Assembly: GCA_052148775.1 (NCBI GenBank)
Contig: JBKQHM010000056.1
Span: 10,942 to 74,941, forward strand
Length of the DNA: 64,000 bases
From: CAVZRC01 sp052148775
Lineage (GTDB): Bacteria > Planctomycetota > Planctomycetia > Isosphaerales > Isosphaeraceae
Reading direction: 5' to 3'
The notes below the pieces were generated by a model, which was not told where the DNA came from, did no database searches, and worked only from the letters and a program-made list of their open reading frames with translations. Both the position numbers and the translations under genes were made by a program. Positions 25,810 through 33,914 of this stretch are shown in pieces; positions within the stretch are counted from its first letter, which is position 1; every line of letters begins with the position of its first letter.

Positions 25810-27207
25810 GTGTCCTCCTCATCTCGGCCGATAGTGGCGACGCCCAGGCCACGCCGCCAACGCAGGCAATCGATGGCCGTCTGGGTCTGGATCGTCGGCA
25901 TTTCCCTGGCGGCGCTGATCGCGACCTACATGATGTTCGTCGAGCCGCCGCCGCCCCGTAAGATCGTCATCGCCAGCGGCGGCAAGAACGGGGCCTACTA
26001 TCGATACGCCCGGGAATACGCGGAGCAATTGCAACGAGACGGACTGTCCGTCGAGGTGCGCGAGACGGCGGGCTCGGTCGAGAACCTGCGCCTGCTGGGG
26101 CAGGCGGACTCGGGCGTGTCGCTGGCCATCATCCAGAGCGGCGTGGCCGGCCCCGAGTCGTTGCGACAGTTCGATGCCCTGGGCAGCCTTTACCGCGAAC
26201 CCTTGTGGGTCTTCTACCGCGGCGACAAGCCGCTCGATCGGCTCGGCCAGTTCGCGGGCAAGCGCATCGGCGTCGGGCCGGCGGGCAGCGGCACCCATGC
26301 CATCGCCATGCAGTTGCTCGCCGCCAACGGCCTGATCGAACCCCAGAGCGAATCCGAATCCTCCAAGGAGAAGCCGCGGGTCGAGCTGGTCCGGGAGGAT
26401 GTCGCCTCGGCCGCCTCGGCCTTGCAGGAGGGGAGGTTGGATGCCGCGTTCTTCGTCGCCGCCTTCGAGGCCGATTACATCGGGCGCCTGCTGAACGATG
26501 GACGCGTGAAGCTGCTGGACTTCGACCAGCACGAGGCCTATCATCGCCGATTCCGGTTCCTGTCCCCGGTCACCGTGCCGGCGGGGATCGTGGACCTGGG
26601 CCGGAACATCCCGGCACGGGACATCGACCTGATGGCGCCGACGGCCATGCTGGTCGTCCGCAAGGATTTCCACCCCGCCCTGGTCCCGCTCCTGCTCGAG
26701 ACCGCCACGCGGATCCACGGCAACGGGGACGCGCTCTCCAACCCCGGCGATTTCCCCTCCGAATCGTATTGCGACTTCGCCGTCAGCGAGGACGCGAAGC
26801 ACTATTACAAGTCCGGCCAGCCCGTGTTGCAGCGGCTACTCCCATTCTGGCTGGCCTCGCTGGTCGATCGGGCCAAGGTGATGCTCATCCCGGTGGTCAT
26901 GCTGATGATGCCGCTGGTCCGGGCGGCCCCGCCGCTGATGAAATGGCGGACCCGGCGCAAGATCTACCTCTGGTATTCCGACCTGCGCGAGATCGACCAG
27001 AGGCTGGTCACCGGGCTGTCGGGCCCCGAACTGGACCAGGAACTCGCGCGAATCGACGACATCGAGCAGCAGGTGGCCCACGTGGATGTCCCGCTGAGTT
27101 ACATGGAAGAGTTCTACCATCTCCGCCTGCACCTCGGGATGTTGAAGCAGCATCTCATCGAAGTGCGGGCGCGGAGCGAGCCGATGGTCGTCGCCGCCAA
27201 GCCCTGA
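25810..27207 (+). CDS. TAXI-family solute-binding protein, membrane-anchored
   Basis: The 465-residue protein starts at GTG 25810, with AGGAG at 25797-25801. A membrane helix (WVWIVGISLAALIATYMMFV) sits at about 24-43, followed by a TAXI-type periplasmic binding fold (COG2358): IVIASGGKNGAYYRYAREYA, GRIGV-like KRIGVGPAGSGTHAIAMQLL, and PVTVPAGIVDL. A second hydrophobic segment (VMLIPVVMLMMPLVRAAPPL) lies near residue 360, followed by a ~100-residue cytoplasmic helical tail, so both termini are probably inside. It binds a small carboxylate or amino acid in other systems; the ligand here is unknown. No TRAP permease genes are adjacent, so transport coupling is uncertain. Confidence 0.88.
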   Translation: MSSSSRPIVATPRPRRQRRQSMAVWVWIVGISLAALIATYMMFVEPPPPRKIVIASGGKNGAYYRYAREYAEQLQRDGLSVEVRETAGSVENLRLLGQADSGVSLAIIQSGVAGPESLRQFDALGSLYREPLWVFYRGDKPLDRLGQFAGKRIGVGPAGSGTHAIAMQLLAANGLIEPQSESESSKEKPRVELVREDVASAASALQEGRLDAAFFVAAFEADYIGRLLNDGRVKLLDFDQHEAYHRRFRFLSPVTVPAGIVDLGRNIPARDIDLMAPTAMLVVRKDFHPALVPLLLETATRIHGNGDALSNPGDFPSESYCDFAVSEDAKHYYKSGQPVLQRLLPFWLASLVDRAKVMLIPVVMLMMPLVRAAPPLMKWRTRRKIYLWYSDLREIDQRLVTGLSGPELDQELARIDDIEQQVAHVDVPLSYMEEFYHLRLHLGMLKQHLIEVRARSEPMVVAAKP

Positions 27208-27437
27208 AAGGACGATTGAGTTTTGTCGCATCCTTGCTTATTTTTGTGTGGGCCATCCGGTCGAAACACCGGCCCCTTCAACCGATGGCGACCGGGCAAC
27301 TGCCCCTGGGGACCCGGGCCACTCCCGGCACGCGATCCGGGACGGAGTAGCGGTTCGCGGCGACGCCGAGACTCTACCTGGGCGGACGTGACGCCCGGGC
27401 GGCCCTGGGATTGGGCTCGCGCATTGGGGATGGATTG

Positions 27438-28286
27438 ATGTTGGTGGACGTTACGGACCAGGCGGGCGGTGGTGAGGGCGATCTCAGGGTATCCTCCGAA
27501 ACCGGTCGGCGGCGGCCGGCCTTGCCCACGGACGTGGTCTGGCTCTGGGGGGTCCCCTTCGCCTCGCTGACCCTGGTCGGGACGACGACCGCGATCGCCG
27601 AGCTGGTGGAGACGGGCAGTCCGAGCCTGATCATCACGGCCAACACGCACTACGTCATGATCACCGAAGAGCATCCCGACCTCCGCGAGATCAACGCCGC
27701 CGCGGCCCTGATCCTGGCCGACGGTGCACCGGTGGTCTGGGCCTCCCGATGGGCCGGGACGCCCCTGCCCGAGCGCGTGGCCGGCTCCGACCTGATCTTC
27801 GAGCTGAGCCGGATGGCGGCCGCCCGGGGGTATCGCCTGTTCTTCCTGGGGGGATCCGAAGGGGTCGCCGATGAGGCGGCGCGACGGCTTGCCGCGCGCT
27901 ACCCGGGCCTCCAGGTCGTCGGCACGGAGTGCCCGCCGTTCCGCGAACCGACCCCGGAGGAGGAAGCGGCCCTCGTCGATCGCATCCGGGCCGCCCGGCC
28001 CGACATCCTCCTGGTCGCGTTCGGGCAGCCCAAGGGGGAGCGCTGGATCTTCCGCAACCTCCAGCGACTCGAAGTGCCGGTCTGCATTCAAGTCGGGGCT
28101 TCGCTGGACTTCGCCGCGGCGCGGATCCGGAGGGCTCCTCGCTGGATGCAGAAGATCGGCCTGGAATGGGCGTTCCGCCTGGGGCTGGAGCCGAGGCGGC
28201 TCTTCCGTCGATATGCCCGCAACGGCTGGTTCCTCGTCCGGAGTGCGGCCAAGCTGCGCCAAACCCCGGCCGCGGGTCCGCGATGA
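27438..28286 (+). CDS. WecB/TagA/CpsF-family glycosyltransferase
   Basis: The 282-residue protein (ATG 27438 after GGGGATGGA; TTG 27411 is in frame upstream) shows the GT26 pattern: ITANTHYVMITEEHPDLREI, ILADGAPVVWASRWAG, RVAGSDLIFELSRMAA, LFFLGGSEGVADEAARRL, and DILLVAFGQPKGERWIFRNL followed by VCIQVGASLDFAAARIRRAP. The Asp in LADGAPV is the expected catalytic base. Such enzymes add N-acetylmannosamine(-uronate) or a related sugar to a polyprenyl-linked acceptor on the cytoplasmic face. No polysaccharide locus is adjacent, so the acceptor is unknown. Confidence 0.92.
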   Translation: MLVDVTDQAGGGEGDLRVSSETGRRRPALPTDVVWLWGVPFASLTLVGTTTAIAELVETGSPSLIITANTHYVMITEEHPDLREINAAAALILADGAPVVWASRWAGTPLPERVAGSDLIFELSRMAAARGYRLFFLGGSEGVADEAARRLAARYPGLQVVGTECPPFREPTPEEEAALVDRIRAARPDILLVAFGQPKGERWIFRNLQRLEVPVCIQVGASLDFAAARIRRAPRWMQKIGLEWAFRLGLEPRRLFRRYARNGWFLVRSAAKLRQTPAAGPR

Positions 28287-28351
28287 TCTCCGTTCAAGAT
28301 CAATCCTGTGCATCTTGGGACGGAATCCGCGACGGGAACTTTGTCGCGGCA

Positions 28352-28624
28352 TCAGCCGTCGAGCTGGGAAAGGCCGAGGAGTTGCTTGAGGGAATCGCGG
28401 GCAGAGAGCAGGTCTCGGGCATCCCCGTTCAGCGTCTGCCGCTGGCGGATCAGCTCGATGTCATGGGCATTGACGCGGCCAGCCGCCCGGATGAGTGACT
28501 CGTAGCCGGATTGCAGGGCGTAGCTGGTATGCAGGGCGCGCGTGTCGGCGGTGCCGGGGGCCTGGGTCCGCAGCCTGTGGTGAAACTCGACCTCGAGCAA
28601 GAAAAGCCTTTCCAGTGGCGGCAT
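28352..28624 (-). CDS. small helical hypothetical protein
   Basis: A 90-residue reading frame starts at ATG 28624 with a CGGAG a few bases upstream. The sequence (LERLFLLEVEFHHRLRTQAP, then a 'HDIELIRQRQTLNGDARDLL' segment) is balanced in composition and predicted helical. It is convergent with the WecB-type gene. It is not assignable to a known family from sequence inspection; the support is composition and a plausible start. Confidence 0.5.
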   Translation of the reverse strand: MPPLERLFLLEVEFHHRLRTQAPGTADTRALHTSYALQSGYESLIRAAGRVNAHDIELIRQRQTLNGDARDLLSARDSLKQLLGLSQLDG

Positions 28625-28672
28625 GTCGGTCGACTCCGTTGTGTTCTAATGGACACAATGCAATTGTGACCA

Positions 28673-29077
28673 CTATAAGCAGCGGGGACCGATCAGGGAA
28701 GGGGGCAAGCTGCGACCAGGGCCGGTCTTCGATCCGTGTAGCCCTGGCCGGTGCCGCCAACGCGCGGCCTCGCGCTCGACCTCGGCGCCGGCCGCCGCGG
28801 CCGGTTGCCGCTCGAAGTCGATGCTGATGGGGAACGGCCGGACGCGGGTCGCGTGGCCGCCGCGCTGGACCTCGGAGATCTCGCGGTCGGTCCGCGCCTC
28901 GAGGTTCCGGTCCACCGTCTCCAGGAAGTTCTGGCAGTGGTAGCTCAGGTGGAACCCCAGCAGGTCGTTGCCGAGCAACCCGTCGAGCAGCTTCGGGCGA
29001 GTGAAGACGATGTGGCAGAGGGGCCACAGCCCGCTATTGGCCAGGCCGTGGTAATAGCGTTCCTCCTGCTCCTTTGG
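28673..29077 (-). pseudogene. otsA: trehalose-6-phosphate synthase (OtsA, GT20) relic with internal deletion
   Basis: On the minus strand the frame reads EERYYHGLANSGLWPLCHIV then FTRPKLLDGLLGNDLLGFHL and SYHCQNFLETVDRNLEART, with RGGHATRVRPFPISIDFE. All are well-known GT20/OtsA blocks. In intact OtsA, about 80 residues containing the QDYHFALLP active-site strand separate the WPLCH block from the GADLIGFH block; here they are joined directly. The start of the enzyme and everything after the ISIDFE block are missing. No in-frame ATG begins the fragment. It is therefore a remnant with both ends and the middle lost. Confidence 0.8.
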
Positions 29078-29597
29078 TTCGCATCCCGGGCGAAATGTTG
29101 TATTGGGTTAGCTGGAGGGAGCGGCGGCGTGTCACAGCCTGGGCGCCGCACCTGATACCGCGATGTGGCCGCCGGGATCGCTCCGTCAGCGCCGGTTTTG
29201 AGAGAGCCTCACGACGCGATTGGCACCCTTCGATCCGGCCAGTCACCCGATGGCGTGATCTTCTTGAACAGAAGGTTTGCCTGCGGGCCAATCCCAGCAC
29301 CTGCAATGCAACGCGATGGAAAGGATGATGATCCCAATGCCGAAGCCGATCAAGTCGTTCCGAGATATCGCCACCGCGCTCCGCGGGTCGGCGTTCCGCC
29401 GCGTTGGTTACGACGGCCGTACCAAGATGCTCCGCGCGATCCCCACGTGGGGCGGTCGACGTCGGGCCACCCCGCGGCCCGCCGCGGCATTCGGGCCTTC
29501 CGCCCCCTCATCGTCGTCGGACCAATAATCACCGAGTCGCTCGACCGGGGCGTGGAACCTTTGTCGAGCCGCCTCGCCTCCTGCCGCGATTCCTAAA
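29078..29597. other. gene-poor region
   Basis: No supported gene. A 67-codon frame from ATG 29328 (MMIPMPKPIKSFRDIATALR) has GGAAAGG before it and could encode a small protein, but its second half turns into low-complexity Arg/Ala/Ser sequence and no homology is recognised. The left edge is the junction of the trehalose-synthase relic. Confidence 0.35.
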
Positions 29598-29978
29598 ATG
29601 GCCGCTGAATTCACTCGATCCGCGAATCACTCGATCCACTCCGCCACCCTCGCCGACGTCCTGGAGCGGGTGCTGGATAAAGGCCTCGTGATCGCCGGCG
29701 ACGTCAAGATCAAGCTGCTTGATATCGAGCTTCTGACGATTCAGATCCGGCTCGTGGTGGCGTCCGTCGACAAAGCCCGCGAGATGGGCCTCGACTGGTG
29801 GACGACCAACCCCGACTTTCAGTCGAAGCCCTCGGCGCGAAAACACGAGGCTGAATCGATCGCCCTTAAGGACCGAATCTTGCAGCTCGAAGCACGGCTC
29901 GCTTCGTCCATGGCGAGCGCGTCGGAAACACTCGGCCAGGCTCGAACCACTGATCGAGGGGCGCTCAACCCGGCTTGA
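29598..29978 (+). CDS. gas vesicle GvpJ/GvpA-family protein
   Basis: The 126-residue protein has the gas-vesicle structural core: TLADVLERVLDKGLVIAGDV, KIKLLDIELLTIQIRLVVAS, then VDKAREMGLDWW. This matches GvpA/GvpJ/GvpM (PF00741): helix-strand-strand-helix, with the conserved Lys-Gly in DKGLVI. The C-terminal ~60 residues (to LQLEARLASSMASASE) are an extra helical tail, as in GvpJ-type minor proteins rather than the ~75-residue GvpA shell. No other gvp gene (GvpF/L, GvpN, GvpK) is recognised in the window, so it is either an orphan or part of a cluster dispersed elsewhere. It is followed by the zinc-ribbon and kinase genes in the same direction. Confidence 0.85.
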   Translation: MAAEFTRSANHSIHSATLADVLERVLDKGLVIAGDVKIKLLDIELLTIQIRLVVASVDKAREMGLDWWTTNPDFQSKPSARKHEAESIALKDRILQLEARLASSMASASETLGQARTTDRGALNPA

Positions 29979-30047
29979 AAGCTTGCGTGAGCGCCGTCGG
30001 CCGCGATGAGCGCCGGAAAAAAACAAGGACTCTAGGATTTAAGAACC

Positions 30048-31220
30048 ATGTGCTCAGAGTGTCGGTCGACTTCGACCGTTCCCGCTACCTGCCCGGGTTG
30101 CCGGCACGAAGGCCCAGCTTACGTGGACTTGCTGGGCAAGTTCTGTCAATGTAAGATATGTGGGCATGACTTTTTGATGCCCAGGCACGTCAGGATGCGG
30201 TGTCCCGGCTGTGGAGTGTATCTGCGCGTGCCGGGGGCGGTAATCAACCACGACGTCTGCTGCAAGTTCTGCAAAGAGGTGTTCCGGGCCGCCCCAGCAC
30301 TGGCCTCGACCCGCGAAACGACCGCCGCGGCCCCGGCTGGCGAGGCTGCTTCCCTCGCACCACCAGGTGATCCGGCTGCCCCGACTCCAAACCCTGGGAA
30401 CGGCCGTCCTCTCGGCGCCCCGCTCGTACGCGAGCGCCTCGAATCGCAAACCCGACTCGAGGAACCCGCGGCGATTTCACTTGAGCCCCCCCCACCGAGT
30501 GCAGGCCAGGATGAGCCAGAATTCGAGGCGAAACTCGAGACCGTTCGGGCCGAATTCCACCGGCTGGAACGAGAGAATCAAGAGGCGACGGCGCGGCTCC
30601 TCTCGCTCGAGCGGGCCTTGGCCGGCGTCGTGGGCGAGCAGTCGGAGATCCAGGCGGCATTGCGTCGATCTCAGACCGAGCGCCGGACCCTTATCAGTCA
30701 GGGGCTCGAGGAAATTGAGCGGATTCGGGCCCAGATAGGCCGGCCCGAGGGACCTTCGGAGACCGCTGCGCTGGAACAAACCGGGCAAGTTCCACCGGCA
30801 CATCCGCCCAATCAATACCTGAAGCCGGCCCTCGGCGTGATTGGGCCGCGTCCCAACGGACACGGACGGGTCTTGACCACCAAGCCTCCACAGGCGCGCA
30901 GGGGCCCGCACCGCTCGCCCTCCGGCGCCGGCCGAAACGGCGGCCACCTCCGCGAGTCGATCAATCGGCTCTCGAACTGCGAACGGCTTGCCGATGGACT
31001 GATCACCCAGTTGAATACGACCCGGCGGGAGAAGGAATGCGATCGGTTCGCGTTTGAAAGGATACTCGGGAGGCTCCAGGACGAGCTCGCCGCCGTGAAG
31101 GAACATTTCGCGACGGACCAGGTCGGCCCGAAACCATCAACCGAGTGCGGTGCCAGCTCAGGAGAGGATCGCGAGACGATCCTCAGCGCTGCCGCCAGTA
31201 CCGTGGATTCTTTGATATGA
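30048..31220 (+). CDS. multi-zinc-ribbon protein with coiled-coil region
   Basis: The first ~80 of 390 residues contain at least four Cys pairs: CSEC (2-5), CPGC (15-18), FCQCKICG (33-38), MRCPGCG (~51-55) and VCCKFCKEVF. They form two or three zinc ribbons. After a Pro/Ala linker, residues ~155-235 are a coiled coil (FHRLERENQEATARLLSLER), and a second helical segment (RESINRLSNCERLADGLITQ) lies near 305-370. No enzymatic motif is visible. The last four bases overlap the kinase gene (ATGA), so the two proteins are translationally coupled and probably act together. The gvp gene ends 69 bases upstream. Confidence 0.7.
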   Translation: MCSECRSTSTVPATCPGCRHEGPAYVDLLGKFCQCKICGHDFLMPRHVRMRCPGCGVYLRVPGAVINHDVCCKFCKEVFRAAPALASTRETTAAAPAGEAASLAPPGDPAAPTPNPGNGRPLGAPLVRERLESQTRLEEPAAISLEPPPPSAGQDEPEFEAKLETVRAEFHRLERENQEATARLLSLERALAGVVGEQSEIQAALRRSQTERRTLISQGLEEIERIRAQIGRPEGPSETAALEQTGQVPPAHPPNQYLKPALGVIGPRPNGHGRVLTTKPPQARRGPHRSPSGAGRNGGHLRESINRLSNCERLADGLITQLNTTRREKECDRFAFERILGRLQDELAAVKEHFATDQVGPKPSTECGASSGEDRETILSAAASTVDSLI

Positions 31221-32488
31221 ACGGTGTTGTACAGTGTCCCAACCCGGCGTGCGGCCATTCTTCACGCTTGAGCACCGACCCGCCTGGTCGCGTGTTCCGG
31301 TGTCCGCGTTGCCAATCGAAGCTGAGAGGCGGGATGGAACGGCGGGAGGATTCTCCGGGTCCGAGAAATCCGGTCGGGTCTTCTCGAGAACGGGCGCTGT
31401 CGAGGGCATGGTCCAACGCCGCGCGGGCGCAGTATCCGGACTGGAGCGATTCAAATAATCGCCACGCCGTGGCGTTTGGCTATCACGGCGGCCGGCTCGC
31501 CGCGACCGCGTCGGCCACACACACGCGCCGCTTGGAGTTGGCGTTGGATTCCGACAGCGGCCTCCAAGACTGGCCCGACCCGTTCTCCAGCGATGCGACG
31601 TCCGCAGTGGATGGTGACGGCGACTCCTCAACGCAACTCCGCATGAGTTTTCAGGTCGGCTCCAGCGTCGCGACTCGGCTGGGAGGGTACGAGGTACAGG
31701 GCGTCCTCGGCGAAGGTCGATACGCCCGGGTTTACCGCGGTTACGACCCCATCCTGGAACGCGCCGTGGCACTCAAAGTACATCGCCCGGGCGTGCGGCC
31801 CTTCGACGAGATGAAGGAACGGTCCCTCGGCGAAGCGCGGGCTTTGGCCCGGGTCCGGCACCCGGCGATCGTCCCGGTTTACGAGCTGGGCCGCGACAAT
31901 GATCAGTGCTTCATCGTCATGGCGCTGATCGAGGGCCACAGCCTGGCCGAGCAGAACCGCCGAGGTTCCCAATCGATCGACTTCCGCCGCGCCGCGGAAA
32001 TCATCGCCGACCTCGCCGAGGCCGTGGACCACGCCCACGGCCAGGGGATTCTCCACCGCGACATCAAGCCCGCCAATATTCTCGTCGACAAGTCTGGAAG
32101 CGTCTATCTGACCGACTTCGGCCTTGCCTACCGGCCGGACTCGAGAGAACTCGCCGCGCCTCCGGGGACGCTGATCGGCACGCCGGCTTACACCGCGCCC
32201 GAGTGCGCCTCGGGAGCCCCTTCCCGGGGTCTGCCGGCCAGCGATCAGTACAGCCTCGGTGTGGTCTTCTATGAGCTGCTCTGTGGCCGGACTCCGTTTT
32301 CCGGCCCGCCGCTTTATGTGCTCTACCAGGCGATGAGCCAAGCTCCTCCCTCGCCCCAATCCGTCAATCCCGCAGTTCCGGCCCCCCTAGCGGCCGCCTG
32401 CTTGAAAATGCTGGCCGGCATGCCGAAGGCACGCTTCGCATCATGCGCGGAACTGGCGGAAGTCCTCAGGCGCTGGCTCCGGGCCTAG
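31217..32488 (+). CDS. Ser/Thr protein kinase with N-terminal zinc ribbon
   Basis: The protein has 423 residues from ATG 31217, overlapping the upstream stop by four bases. An N-terminal zinc ribbon (CPNPAC and CPRC, Cys7, 12, 29, 32) is followed by a ~120-residue disordered linker and a Hanks kinase domain from about 158 to the end: VLGEGRYARVYRGYDP, VALKV (Lys), LHRDIKPANILVD, the canonical TDFGLAY and GTPAYTAPECAS. No transmembrane helix, so it is soluble, unlike the two large kinases in this window. The TAG stop at 32486-32488 coincides with the first bases of the IS630 element; without the element the gene still reads TAG at that point. Confidence 0.93.
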   Translation: MNGVVQCPNPACGHSSRLSTDPPGRVFRCPRCQSKLRGGMERREDSPGPRNPVGSSRERALSRAWSNAARAQYPDWSDSNNRHAVAFGYHGGRLAATASATHTRRLELALDSDSGLQDWPDPFSSDATSAVDGDGDSSTQLRMSFQVGSSVATRLGGYEVQGVLGEGRYARVYRGYDPILERAVALKVHRPGVRPFDEMKERSLGEARALARVRHPAIVPVYELGRDNDQCFIVMALIEGHSLAEQNRRGSQSIDFRRAAEIIADLAEAVDHAHGQGILHRDIKPANILVDKSGSVYLTDFGLAYRPDSRELAAPPGTLIGTPAYTAPECASGAPSRGLPASDQYSLGVVFYELLCGRTPFSGPPLYVLYQAMSQAPPSPQSVNPAVPAPLAAACLKMLAGMPKARFASCAELAEVLRRWLRA

Positions 32489-33728
32489 TGGCGTTGGTCA
32501 CAATAACTGCAAGAAATTCATGGAGCATGGTCGGCGAACCATCGCCTCATTTTCTGGTTGGTCCAGGTCCACTCGAACGGATGGGCGTAGCGACGGTTAT
32601 ACTCCGGCCACGACAACATCACATGATCGATCAAAGCCTCGCGGCTCTTCCACGACCCGCGCTTCAGGTAGCGGAGGCTGAAGGCGTAGTTGAGCAACTC
32701 CGCCTGGTCCAACCAAGAGGCACGGGCCGGCGTCAATCGGGGTCGCCACCAACCGTGGCTGGCGGCGAGATAATCCTTCGTGATCTGGCCCGTATGGCTC
32801 GGACCGCCGTCATGGACCAGATAGATCCCCCGAAGCCGGCGGTGGTTCCTTCGGAACTGCTCCAAGGCCGGGACATAGTGATCGGAATCATTGGCCTCCA
32901 AACACGACGCCTCCATCTCCCCGCTATGGACGATCAGGAAATTCAGGATGTTGATCGTGCCATGCCGGATATAGTCGAACTCCTGATGCTCGATCGAGCC
33001 GGGGATGGCGCGACGGATCGGGACCCGCTCCAGAACTTGGTGATTGGGGATCTCATCGGCACAGACGACCCAGATCCCTCGCCGGGCCAGCCGGTCGGCG
33101 TTGCCGTAGCACCAGAGCACCTTCTCGGCTCGCTCCTTGAAGCGTGCATCAAGACGAGTGGTCCGCCAGTAGCGCGTGCGATGAGGCTGAAGGTCGACGT
33201 CATCGAGAATCCTGCCGACTGTGCGGGGGCTGATGGTTGGCACGATCCCGTCGGCGACGGCTTGGTCGGCCAGATCCTTACGGGACCAGTGGGTGATGTG
33301 CAGCCCTCGGGCCAACGGCTCCAAGCAAGCCAAGGCGACAATTTGGGCGCGCTGGAGGGGGGGAAATCGAGGCGTTTCGCCCCGATCGCTTGCCGCGCCC
33401 ATCGGCGAGCAGCCCCGCCAAGCCGTCGCATCGATAACGCTGGCAGGCCCTCCAGACCGTGGTCTCTTCGCATTGCATCTGGCCGGCGATGGCCTCGGTC
33501 CGTTGGCCAGCCGCGATCGCCAAGATGATCCGCGCCCGCTGCACCTGGAACCAGGGGGAGGTTTGACTGTGAGCGAGTTGTAGGAGGATCGGGTGATCAT
33601 GCGGTCGGATCGTTAAGGGATCGGGTTTTCGACCACGCATGGCAGGAGAACTCCAGGAAATTGGGGAGACTCACTGCCAGCTTACAATCTCTTTGAATTT
33701 CTTGCAGTTATTGTGTCCAACGACACTA
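32486..33728. mobile_element. IS630-family insertion sequence, complete
   Basis: The 35-base terminal inverted repeats lie at 32486-32520 and 33694-33728 and match at 33 of 35 positions; both begin with TAGTG and share CACAATAACTGCAAGAAATT. The element is bounded by TA on each side, the TA target duplication of the IS630/Tc1/mariner superfamily. It contains one transposase in two overlapping frames on the minus strand. The two ends are almost identical, so the insertion is recent. Confidence 0.93.
32518..33640 (-). pseudogene. IS630-family transposase in two frames (frameshift or programmed)
   Basis: The first frame (ATG 33640) supplies the N-terminal helix-turn-helix (RAILAIAAGQRTEAIAGQM-like, then TTVWRACQRYRCDGLAGLL). 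The second, one base forward, supplies the DDE catalytic core (LQRAQIVALACLEPLARGLH, CADEIPNHQ, VHDGGPSHTG, WLDQAELLNYAF), ending at 32518. The switch must occur between the GRGKRSG and PRFPPLQRAQ segments, where the DNA has a CGGGGCGAAA stretch and a run of seven C residues (minus strand, near 33357-33363). Such layouts in IS630 elements can be programmed frameshifts; here a simple slip in the C7 run is equally possible. The catalytic Asp, Asp and Glu are all present. Confidence 0.85.
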
Positions 33729-33781
33729 GCTCGTGCCTCGGGCCGGCGGAAGGGGCCGCTCGGGGCCCTTCCCGGCAGAAT

Positions 33782-33803
33782 TCCGAAACATCGGAGAATT
33801 TTT
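33782..33803 (+). terminator. possible Rho-independent terminator of the zinc-ribbon kinase gene
   Basis: A five-base-pair stem TCCGA/TCGGA with an AACA loop is followed by GAATTTTT. A second, GC-rich stem (GGAAGGG at 33748-33754 with CCCTTCC at 33766-33772) precedes it. Before the IS insertion these lay within about 70 bases of the kinase stop codon. Confidence 0.5.
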
Positions 33804-33914
33804 ATGCAACTGGAAAGCCCGTCTTGCTGATCGTTCTGGGTGAGTGGCCGAGGAATTCCGCGTGCTCGGGTTGAGCGGGCGGGCCTCGGGTCGATCACCT
33901 GGAGCAGCACGACG

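Noticed and set aside
29277..29528. Short plus-strand frame before gvp
   Set aside because: The start is plausible but half the sequence is low complexity; left as a possibility in the gap entry.
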